A DNA stretch of 15,284 bases from Amoebophrya sp. AT5.2 (lineage: Eukaryota; Sar; Dinophyceae; Syndiniales; Amoebophryaceae): NCBI GenBank assembly GCA_005223375.1, contig RXOD01005215.1, forward strand, positions 1-15,284, in the 5' to 3' direction. This document shows, one piece after another, positions 1-8,500 of this stretch. The notes under the pieces were generated by a model. That model saw only the letters and a list, made by a program, of their open reading frames with translations. It did no database searches and was not told the DNA's origin. The translations under genes were made by a program, and so were the position numbers. Each line of letters opens with the position of its first letter. The stretch's first letter is position 1.

Positions 1-2142
1 GCTGGACAGCTTCCACAAGCGCGCCACCGTGGAACGCCAGCGGTCCACGCCACCGCGCTGCGCGTCTTCTAATGCCCTCTCCCTCTCGATCGCGGCGAGC
101 AGCTGCGCCGCGTGCGGGTCCGGGGTCTGGAGACGGTTCTCCCAGAGCGCCTCGCCGTCGGACGCGGCGCCGTCGGTGATCATAGCCACCACGAGAGCAT
201 CGCCCTGCCGCAACCCTTCGGGGTAGATTTGCGCGAGGTCGCTCGCGATCGTGCGGCCCCCCACCCGCCACGGCTGCGGGCCCTTGTCCGGATGCTCCCA
301 TCGCATGTCCCGCTCGTAGCGGTTGGGCCGCCACTGCCCTTCCGCGACGAAGACGCGTTTCGAGTGCGGGTCGGCGTATTGCTGGCCTCGGGCCGCTCGG
401 CTCTCGGAGAGCTCCTGCCGCGTGAACCTCCCGCCTAAGTGCGTCTCCGCTTCCGGCTCGGCCGCCATCTCGGTCAGCGGCCCCGGCCGCAGCCCGAAGA
501 TCATGTCCGCCACGCTCAGGTTTTTACGTTTCAACTCCGGCGGCATCTTCGCGTGCTCGTGCTGCTTCTTCCACTCCTGGACGAAAGCGGGGCTCCAACC
601 CGGGTGCGGGTGCTGCCAGTTTCTGCCTACGTCCGCGGCAGCCTCCACCGGGAAGAGAGTATCCATGAGCGCCATGAGCATGGCGTTCAGCGGGGTCGTT
701 CCCGCCGGCCGCCGGTTCCGCAGCATCGCCTGGAGCCGCTTCAGGCCCTCCGCGTTTTCTTCCGGCTGGAGCAGCACGTAGTCGTGGTCGGCGTTCCACA
801 GCCAGCCCGGGAGCCCGGCGCCTTGAGGGTCGTAGCCTTGGAACTTGCTCAGCGAGGGGTGCAACATGACAAACAGGGAGGGCACCCCCTTCGCGATGTT
901 CACCTTCGCGATCTCCAGCGCCTTGGCGTACATCTCGCACCACTGGTAGTTCGCGTACGCAACGCCACACATGACCTCCGGTTCGCACCGCGCATAGGTC
1001 ACCTTCTCCGCAGAACTACCATCCTCTCCGATTAACCGCTCCGGTCGCCGCGCCTTGTGCGCGCACTTGGCCTTGCCCTCCTTCATGTGCTTCATCGACT
1101 CCGAGTCGTCCAGGATGAACACAGCGAGCTTGGCGGCCCGCTTGCCCCCGCGAGCAGCCGCCACCTCCGCTTCCTCGTCCCACTTCGCGTACCCGGGCGC
1201 ACCGGCAGCAGGAGTCTCCCACATCGGGAGATTCAGGTAGCTCCTGCGCACGAAGCGCTGCGTTTGCCCATCGTCCCCGACCCGCTTCAACAGGTGCGCA
1301 CCCAGGCCACTCTCCAAAAAATCCTGAAAGTCCATTCTTTGCCGTGCGGGCCGAGCGGGGACGGCAGAAGCTGCAGACGCTGCAGGCGCGGCGCTCGCTG
1401 CAAGGGAATCCTCGACCGGGGGAGCCGTGGGCGCAGGAGGCGCGCTCGGCATTGACGCATATTGTTGGAAAGCCTGGCTCAGCGCAAAAGCGCCCGTGAC
1501 GGCATCATGACCATGACCGAGCCACTGAGAAAGAGCCGTTTGAGTGTGTGAAGGCTGTTCGGAGGATGACGACGCCATCTGATTCTCCTGCAGCAGAGGC
1601 ACAAGCTGCGGCGTGTCGGCTCCAGTGCCTCGGGCATCCAACAACCGCCGCATCGCGTCCCACCCATCGGTAGGGGCGGCAGAAGCCTGTGCGGGTTGCG
1701 CTTGTGCTCGTTCAGAGACGTCAACGTCCATCCCAGTGCCTCGGGCGTCCAACAACCGCCGCATCGCGTCCCACCCACGAGTAGGGGCGGCAGAAGCCTG
1801 TGCGGGTTGCGCTTGTGCTCGTTCAGAGACGTCAACGTCCATCCCTTCCTCGCTCTCAGGCTCTAGTGCTCCCACCTCTTCCGCCGGTTGCTCGTCCGAA
1901 GCCACCTCCAGTCGAGACAGGCCAGCGGCCAGCGAAGAGATGTCCACTTGAGTCGTGGTATCTTCCGGAGACGCCGTCAAATGCTCCGGTTCATCACTCC
2001 CCCCGGCGCCGAGCAGAATCAGGGGACTCACGGCGGGGCCATGATTCGCAGGGAAAAACGAGGCGTCCACGAGAGTGAAGGCGCAGGCGGCCACCACCAC
2101 CGTGCGACCCAGAAAAGCTGTGCTCAAATTTTTCTTCGCCAT
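1..2142 (-). CDS. Secreted vWA-domain protein, 3' partial (runs off left edge)
   Basis: One uninterrupted frame of 714 codons runs from ATG 2142 to the window edge. It is the first ATG in frame; upstream the frame closes at a TAG near 2329. Residues 1-27 look like a signal peptide (Lys-Lys, then hydrophobic VVVAACAFTLV, cleavage near VDA|SFF), so the product probably enters the secretory system. Then come an acidic Ser/Thr-rich stretch, a duplicated 37-residue unit (about 100-174), a Pro/Ala linker (about 235-275), and a vWA domain from about residue 339. The vWA metal site is visible: DDSESM (DxSxS, residues 345-349), GTTPL (Thr482/483) and ITDG (Asp657). vWA domains bind ligands or proteins through a divalent metal. 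Spacing between motifs is much longer than usual. The codon choice is GC-rich like the neighbours. The ligand and exact role are unknown; a surface adhesin is possible but not shown. Confidence 0.85.
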   Translation of the reverse strand, partial: MAKKNLSTAFLGRTVVVAACAFTLVDASFFPANHGPAVSPLILLGAGGSDEPEHLTASPEDTTTQVDISSLAAGLSRLEVASDEQPAEEVGALEPESEEGMDVDVSERAQAQPAQASAAPTRGWDAMRRLLDARGTGMDVDVSERAQAQPAQASAAPTDGWDAMRRLLDARGTGADTPQLVPLLQENQMASSSSEQPSHTQTALSQWLGHGHDAVTGAFALSQAFQQYASMPSAPPAPTAPPVEDSLAASAAPAASAASAVPARPARQRMDFQDFLESGLGAHLLKRVGDDGQTQRFVRRSYLNLPMWETPAAGAPGYAKWDEEAEVAAARGGKRAAKLAVFILDDSESMKHMKEGKAKCAHKARRPERLIGEDGSSAEKVTYARCEPEVMCGVAYANYQWCEMYAKALEIAKVNIAKGVPSLFVMLHPSLSKFQGYDPQGAGLPGWLWNADHDYVLLQPEENAEGLKRLQAMLRNRRPAGTTPLNAMLMALMDTLFPVEAAADVGRNWQHPHPGWSPAFVQEWKKQHEHAKMPPELKRKNLSVADMIFGLRPGPLTEMAAEPEAETHLGGRFTRQELSESRAARGQQYADPHSKRVFVAEGQWRPNRYERDMRWEHPDKGPQPWRVGGRTIASDLAQIYPEGLRQGDALVVAMITDGAASDGEALWENRLQTPDPHAAQLLAAIERERALEDAQRGGVDRWRSTVARLWKLSS
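1622..1843 (-). repeat. Two-copy 111-bp in-frame tandem repeat
   Basis: Positions 1622-1732 and 1733-1843 are near-identical 111-bp copies that differ at about four bases. Each encodes 37 residues including MDVDVSERAQAQPAQAS and GWDAMRRLLDARGTG. The period is a multiple of three, so the vWA gene's frame is kept. The only amino-acid change I see is Asp versus Arg before GWDAM. The near-identity, including at silent positions, suggests a recent duplication. Confidence 0.95.
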
Positions 2143-2955
2143 CGTCGACTTATTGAACCGTCGAATTGGAAGATTGATTGACAACTGATGCACGGAAAAG
2201 CTCCAAAAATGACGAAGCTCAAGTAGCGTCGTCTTGGAAGTAAGTTGTGGACAAAAACCTTGTAGTTGAAAGAAATCAGTTTTGTGCTGTCAGGTGGAAG
2301 GTAGCAGAAAAATCTCTTTTATGTGTAACTAAAAGAGGAGTGTATTTTTTAGTTGTCGTTGTATCACCGTAGGGTGGTCACGTCGACACAGCTGTTGAAG
2401 TTGTGGACAAAGCCTGCGTTTAGAGCTAATTTGTGCTTCTTGAAAGCAGAGATAAATTCTCCCTTTAGATTCGTTCGCCACAGAGTGGTCATCGGATATG
2501 GATCAACGACAGTGAATGGAGAGTCACCCTCGCCGTGGACGCGTATAACGTGGCACGTTTGACGAAGCCGGCAGAATTTGGGCACGATTGGCAGTTTGGG
2601 GGAACTGGCGGCGATCCTATCAATACATTCGGGCGAAAGTGGTCATCGGATGTACCTGCTGAGCTCGAAGCAAGTACTGCTGCTAGCATGGATTTATCTT
2701 TTTCGACCTTATACCTGTTTTGGATCCTGTTCCTGTGATCACTACCTTTGTTGCTAGCAGCCTGCAGAGATGGAGATCGAAACGAAGTCGCTCATATGCG
2801 GGTCTTCGCTCCTTCTGACGAGCGCCGGGTCAGTGGGCAAGCGCAACAAGTCGCAGGTCCGGCGCGTTGCGCGTGATTGTTTTTACGTCAAGCTTGTTCA
2901 GCTGGTCGCGAGTCCAGGTCGTTTCGGAAATCGTTTCGCTTTCGTGTTCTAAGCA
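2143..2955. other. Intergenic spacer between zinc-knuckle and vWA genes
   Basis: This 813-bp, relatively AT-rich stretch lies 3' of the zinc-knuckle gene and 5' of the vWA gene. Reading frames here are all under 75 codons and show no recognisable domain or GC-rich codon bias. It must hold the vWA gene's 5' leader and promoter; a TATA-like ATAAAAG occurs on the minus strand near 2316, too weak to call. It contains an 8-bp hairpin (2327-2354), a 14-bp direct repeat (2484-2497 and 2638-2651) and a 10-bp inverted repeat (2679-2688 and 2752-2761). Confidence 0.6.
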
Positions 2956-4926
2956 TCATTCTTTTTTCTTCTTCTTCTTGCTTTTCCTGTCCGACGATAC
3001 ACAAGTGGCGGCCACGAAAGTCTTCGCGCCACCTCCAGATGAAGACTCCACCGCTGCGTCAGCCTTTACACCGAGCGCTCCCTTTCTCTGCTTCTTCTTT
3101 TTCGCTGGCGATTTTTGCCCTTCTTCTCCGTGCTTTGATCGGCCCTCGGAAGTTTTACTTGGTCTGCAGCGCGACGCTTGACCCGCCTCAAAACTCGGTA
3201 CTGGTGCGCCACCGCTATGACCGCCTTCGCTTCCCGCGTCGTCGCACTTTTTCCGTTTCTTTTTCATCTTCACAGCAGCGGTTGCGGGTACGGTCTCCTC
3301 CGCTGCTTCGCTTCCCCGCTTTTTCGACGCCCGTTCGGTGGGTTTCTTCTGCTGCGTTGTGGCTTTTTCCGGTTTCTCTACCTTCCGCACGCACGAATTG
3401 TCGAACCCAGACCACCACGAATCGTAGTGCCCTCCTTCCGCGTCGTCCCACTTTGCGTCTCTTTTCTGCCAGCTCCATGACGACGATGTAGACTTGGTCC
3501 ACCTGTCCACGGGCCAAGCCGCCCCACCGCTTGTGCGGCCCGAAGCGGTGCTCCACCAGCGCTCCTCAGCACCCTCGCCACCGTTCTTGCTGCTGCTGCT
3601 ATTTTTCTTCTTCCAACTGGCGCCCGCGTCGTGGTTGCCGTGGTCCGCCTCCCCAGCGCAGTCGGTCTCCACCGCATAGAAGCCCTTATCGTTTTGGAGC
3701 TTCTGCTGGCGATAATACTCCTGCCGCTCCTCGTACTTCTGCCGGCGTTCCTCGACCACTTTGGGGCAGTTTTCGAGGCCGAGGCCGTGCCCGAGCTCGC
3801 CGCAGACCAAGCAGCGGGCGGCAAGAATACGCGAGGATGGTGGTGTTGTTCTTTCGGACGCCCCGAGCTGCGTTTTCTCGCTCGAAGACCACAGCGCGAG
3901 CAGGTTGTCTTTGCCACTCACGCAACCATCCGCAGCTTTTTCCGCTGCGTCAGCCTTCGGTGCCCCTTGCGCAGCTCCCTGCGCTACGATTGGCTCCTCT
4001 TTTGAGGACGTGATCTGCATTCGCTCCTCGCGTTGCAGACCGCGATACAGATGGTCCTCGTCGTTCGCTTGCTTCGCATCCTCCGCTCGCGGCAGTGCTG
4101 GCGCAGACGCTATGGTTGTTTTTGTCGCCGCCTTTTTCTTTTTCTTGGAGGGTGCTTTTCCACTCACTGACGCCGTGTCGAGTGCGACCCCTGTTGCGGC
4201 CTGGTTTCCGGAAAAAAGCTGCTCCCTACGCTTTCGCAGCACACTGATCGTGTTGCTGGCGCTAGCGGAAGGAACCACGAGCGCGTCTATGTCGATCTCA
4301 CCGCTTGGATCCTCGGCGTCGCGCCTGCGTTTCTTTTTCTTCTTTTGCGAAGCGCCGTCGTGGGCCATCTCCCCAGCGCGTGACGAGTTCTCTTTCGGTT
4401 TCCCCGGCCCTTCGGTCGCAGCGACGGTAGGAGCAGCAGCGACCGGAGGAGGAGCAGGGGTTGCGGAACCTGGTGTTGACGCAATTCGGTTCTGCCAGAC
4501 CGGGCAGTCCTTTTTTGTGTGTCCCGTTCTTCCGCACACGAAGCAGGCCCTCCCCAGCTCCGAACAAAACTCCGCAAAATACCGCTCCTGCCGGCTGCGA
4601 ATCTGCAGCAGCTGTTCCTTCACAACTTGCAGTCGGTGCAGCATAGGGTACTTCACGTGCTCCGGTACCGGGACCTGTTCTTTCCGCTCCGCTTTCTTTT
4701 CGCCATCGTCGTGGGAATGCGCATTATTCGTTGTATGCTGTCTTTCGCCACGCGCAGCCACTCCGGCTGCAGGTGGGTAGTTGTCGGGCACCTCGGCCGA
4801 AACTTCGCGACGGATGGTGCTGGGCCCCGTTTTTTGGCTCCTTCGAATCGTGGTCTGCAGCTTGTTACACGGATCTGCGTCGACGGCAAAGGAGAGGCCT
4901 CCGGCAAAAGCGGAAAAATCAGTCAT
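2956..4926 (-). CDS. Lys-rich protein with two CCHC-type zinc knuckles
   Basis: This is a single-exon gene for 656 residues ending in TGA. I chose ATG 4926 because it is the first ATG; the frame extends only to an upstream TGA near 4984 without another ATG. The first knuckle, CFVCGRTGHTKKDC (Cys128, Cys131, His136, Cys141), is a standard CX2CX4HX4C zinc knuckle. A second, CLVCGELGHGLGLENC (372-387), has CX2CX4HX6C spacing, followed by a charged helix with EERRQKYEERQEYYRQQK. Basic runs resembling nuclear or nucleolar signals recur: KKKKKRRR near 195-202, KKKKK near 261-265, KMKKKRKK near 553-560, KKKKQRK near 609-615, and the C-terminal six-lysine run. A Trp-rich segment covers about 456-505. 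CCHC knuckles usually bind single-stranded RNA, so a nuclear RNA-processing role is a reasonable inference. Most of the rest is low-complexity and probably disordered. I do not recognise the specific family. Confidence 0.85.
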   Translation of the reverse strand: MTDFSAFAGGLSFAVDADPCNKLQTTIRRSQKTGPSTIRREVSAEVPDNYPPAAGVAARGERQHTTNNAHSHDDGEKKAERKEQVPVPEHVKYPMLHRLQVVKEQLLQIRSRQERYFAEFCSELGRACFVCGRTGHTKKDCPVWQNRIASTPGSATPAPPPVAAAPTVAATEGPGKPKENSSRAGEMAHDGASQKKKKKRRRDAEDPSGEIDIDALVVPSASASNTISVLRKRREQLFSGNQAATGVALDTASVSGKAPSKKKKKAATKTTIASAPALPRAEDAKQANDEDHLYRGLQREERMQITSSKEEPIVAQGAAQGAPKADAAEKAADGCVSGKDNLLALWSSSEKTQLGASERTTPPSSRILAARCLVCGELGHGLGLENCPKVVEERRQKYEERQEYYRQQKLQNDKGFYAVETDCAGEADHGNHDAGASWKKKNSSSSKNGGEGAEERWWSTASGRTSGGAAWPVDRWTKSTSSSWSWQKRDAKWDDAEGGHYDSWWSGFDNSCVRKVEKPEKATTQQKKPTERASKKRGSEAAEETVPATAAVKMKKKRKKCDDAGSEGGHSGGAPVPSFEAGQASRCRPSKTSEGRSKHGEEGQKSPAKKKKQRKGALGVKADAAVESSSGGGAKTFVAATCVSSDRKSKKKKKKE

Positions 4927-5598
4927 GGCTGTTCCAACCTCTTGCAGAAGCAAGTGGACTAGGTAGTCTGATGAGTTCGGCCTTCAAATTAGATAGCGAT
5001 GAATTCAGTCACACCCGCTGCGAATGGGCTCAGAACTATTCCCATAGAGGATCGCTCGATAATGAAACACGACACTTCTGTTCGCAGGAAAAAAGGCAAC
5101 GCCATCTCGTCTTTGCGTTCGGTACATTAGATTGAACCGACAAAAAGAGCGAAGGATCTGCAATTTTCACGCGGATCGCATTCTACCATCAGTAGTCGCA
5201 GGAGACCTGCAGATCGTTCTGGATCATCGAACTCAGATCTGGGCAGGCTTGCTGCATCAACGTAGATCTTGAGCTACAGATAGGGAGGCTCCGATGCCTT
5301 GCGGGTCGTCCACACGTCCCCGGAGTGGTCTTTGCGTGCTAAGAACTTTTGACATCAAGAACGTGACTACAGTCGGGACAATGGGTAAAACCAATTTGCA
5401 GGTTCGGTAGCCACAACAAGGCGCGCGACGATATGAGCCTTTGCTGCGTTCAGAAACCTATTTCCGAGACGTGCGCGGTCAACATAAGCGCGGATGCCGC
5501 ACAGACGCAGCACCTTTCCAAGCGCACGCGCAGGCCGGCGCCGGCGTCCCCCGATGCTACTCACTTAAGTACAGGAGGCTGCTCCTAGCTTTCGCTTG
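4927..5598. other. Intergenic spacer between two-span protein and zinc-knuckle genes
   Basis: This 672-bp stretch separates the TAG of the two-span gene from the ATG of the zinc-knuckle gene. The longest minus-strand frame (5564-5367, 65 codons) starts without ATG and shows no recognisable motif. The part nearest 4927 should hold the 5' leader and promoter of the zinc-knuckle gene. Several GATC-containing words are scattered over 5050-5300 but form no ordered array. A GTACTT hexamer lies at 5572-5567 on the minus strand. No RNA gene is recognisable. Confidence 0.55.
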
Positions 5599-8500
5599 CT
5601 AGGTTTCGCTTCCTCTCCGCGAGTTGCTCGGCGAGGTTTTGCTGGTTGTGAGCATGGTTCCGCTGCGGCGGAAGTTTTTGGGTCCTTCCTGAGTCCCGCT
5701 CATGCTGTTCTCCTTCGCCTGCTCTAGCTTCCTCCGTTCCGCGCGTTCCGCCTCGATCTGCAGCCGGATGTTCTTGTCGATGGGCTCGCCGAAGAGACTC
5801 AGGCGTACGCTGCTCACAACGCCGTTCACTCGGCTCATAAGCGGTCCGGCCGGCGGCCCGCCCTGCCCGCCCTGGCCCGTCGTATCTACGTAGCGCGAGG
5901 CCTGCATCTTGCCACGGAAGGTGGCCAGAAGCAACGCGAAGTCCCACGCGTCCCGGAGACGGGTAATGTTCAGCGAACGCAGCTTTTCCGTGAAGTTCGA
6001 GGTCGCGCCAGACATCCGAGAGCTCGACATCTGCGACATCCCGGTCTGCCCAAGACCAGCCGCTGAGCCGCGCGCGTCGGAGCCTGTGCGATGAGCGATG
6101 CGGGCCGATCGATTGCGATCTTCTTTGTATAAATTACTTTTAAATAATATGTCGTGAACCCGATTTAGCATTAAATGCCGCCCAGACAAGTGAAGATCAC
6201 CATTGGCATAAAGTACCTACGGAGGCGCTCTCGAGCACCATTTTGAAGCTTTGGCTCATGTCCAGGGTTTGATCCTCCCCGCGCCCCGCCCACGACGTTC
6301 CGCTGGCGCCCAACGCCGCGCTGCCGTGGCCCTGGCTGCTGCCTAGCCGCTCCTTGAGCTTCGCCATCTGGTCGAGTTTGTCCAGGGCGGCTTTTCGCTG
6401 CTCCTCGCTTCGGTGCGGAAGGTTCGGCGCGTGCGACACCCAACGCTTCCGTATTCGCACCAAATACCCCGTCAGCCCGAGGGGAATGAGCAGCACCAGC
6501 CCGATCAGCACCTGCATCACGAACAGAAACGTCGTTCCGAACCAGTGCCCGGTCTCCTCGACACAAATCTCGATGAAAGACCGATCGTCGTTGTACACGC
6601 AACCCGCGGGACGAGCCGTGGACCCCTTCGCCAAAGGCGCGGTGCCAACTGACCCAAACACGCGGCCACCAGCATACATGTGGATCGAAATCGGAAAGTC
6701 CTCGACCTGGTGTATGGATTCATTTAAACAATAGATTCTGTAGTTGTGAAAAAATAATCCAGCCGATGTATGGATTGAATCTTCCTGAACCAAGGGCTAT
6801 TAAGTGAAAATGAATTATCAAATCATGTTACGTTCATGTCGAATCCGTTGATGGTTTCGAAGAGCTCGTCTTCAATTGCTACCGAGTCGAAGTCGATCGC
6901 GACTTGCGTCAGCCCGTACAGCTGCAGGTTTTCGTAGAACACGTACACGGGCGTGGGGCCCCGGAACCCGTCGACGTTGGCCCACCACTTCCACTCCTGG
7001 CCCCATTCCCACCCGTTGGTGTAGTTTGCGAACACCCGCCGTGGCAGCACCCCGGTCGCCACCTGGTCCACCCGCACCCGCCGCATCCGGTCCGCGCCGT
7101 TGAAGGTCCGCACGTGTCCGGCGGTGGCGGTTTCCATCCACACGAAGGCGGTCAGGGTGTCCTTCGTCTGAAAAAGGTTCGTGAACTCTACCATGTCGTT
7201 GTCGAGGAGCAGGTTGATGTAGTTCCGAGCCTGGTACAGCTGCTTCCGCGCCAGCTCGATGGGCAGCTGCACCTTTTCGTAGCACTCCCCCTCGTACTTC
7301 GCCGCGATTTGCTTCTTGATCAGCGTGAAGTTGTCAGACTGCAGCAGCAGCGAGTAGATCAGCCCGAAGAGCACCAGCCCGTAGTAGGAGACGAAGAACC
7401 CGCCGAGCATCTTCAGCAGGGTGAGAAAAACGGACTTGCGGAACATCTGGTACCCGGGTGGGGGCCAGTCCAGCACGTCCTGGGCCTTTTGCGACTGCTG
7501 GAACATCATGGCCAGGTCTTCGGAATCGTCGCTAGTGCTCTCGTACGAGGAAGACTCGTAACTAGACTGCTCGTCGTCGCGCTTCTCGCCGAGGCCCGCC
7601 AAGTGTTCCTTCCGGTACTGCTCCGCGGTCTGCTGGGGGCCCGTATTCACCGCTGCCGCCTTCCGCAGGTGCAACGGCAGCGCCTCGTCGTCGACGGAGG
7701 ACTAGTCGTGTCATTCATTTTCAGCTATATCAATAGTCCATTCTCGAAAAATATCGTGAGAGCCCGGTTGCAGCTTTCGCATAACATCTTCCCTTGCTGT
7801 AGTTGAGTATTTAAACCCAATTGAAATCCAAGCTACGTCTCATATGTAGATGGCAGGCGAAGAAGTACCGCTCCCGCGCTGTCCGACGACTCGCTGTCCG
7901 AGTCGCCCTCGCTGAGGCTGCTTTTTCTACTGCCGACGCTGAGCCCGGAGGCGCTGCGGCGGAACTTACTACCGAGCCCGGCCATGGCACCGCCTCCGGT
8001 GTTGCTCATTTCCGTGGTGCCGCTACCGCCCGTGGCCGACAGGTCGCTCTCCTGCCGCCGCAGCGAGGCCAGCTGCTCTTTCCTTTGCGACTGCTCCAGC
8101 ACGATGTTGCGCGCGGGCGGCGCGTCCCCAGTGGCCACGGCAGCCTTGAGCCGAGAAACGACCTTAATGCCAATATTCCGCGACAGCGAGGGCGGCTTCA
8201 GACGGTTCGGGTCTTCCCATGGCTTCTTCGCCTCCTCGCGCGCCTCTGCGATCAGGAGGTTTTAGGGGTTTTATTTTGTGATGGATATCCTCTCGCTTAA
8301 AAATGGGAGTGTAGGAGTCTGACTGGTGTACTCGAGGTCGAGTCGATACTTATTACGGCGGCAGGGGCAACATCACTACCACTGGCACCATTCATCGCCG
8401 AAAGGTGGAACAGCGATTGGCTATGAGCCATGGGAAAAAGTACGTTTCGCGGCGTCGATGTCTGCTTGCTTTGCCCTCTTTGCCGCCAGCTGCTTCTGAT

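Noticed and set aside
524..988. 154-codon minus-strand frame rich in Arg, Gly and Ala
   Set aside because: It is an off-frame reading of the vWA gene. The true frame is open from 2142 to the window edge and carries the vWA metal-site motifs.
1622..1843. CRISPR-like or satellite array
   Set aside because: There are only two adjacent copies without spacers, and both are in-frame coding sequence.
3761..4780. 339-codon plus-strand open frame
   Set aside because: It mirrors the zinc-knuckle gene; Phe/Ser/Ala runs are the complement of its lysine-rich codons.
4924..4953. Start of the zinc-knuckle protein at TTG 4953
   Set aside because: A non-ATG start is unlikely in a eukaryote; an ATG in the same frame lies nine codons downstream at 4926.
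6213..6220. GTAGGT as the donor of intron 4 (four bases before GTACTT)
   Set aside because: It would be phase 0, and no phase-0 AG acceptor is present near the next exon, whereas GTACTT pairs in phase 1 with CAAAG at 6123.
6904..7806. 300-codon plus-strand open frame
   Set aside because: It is antisense to exon 3 of the two-span gene, whose frame has clear membrane spans and joins in phase with its neighbours.
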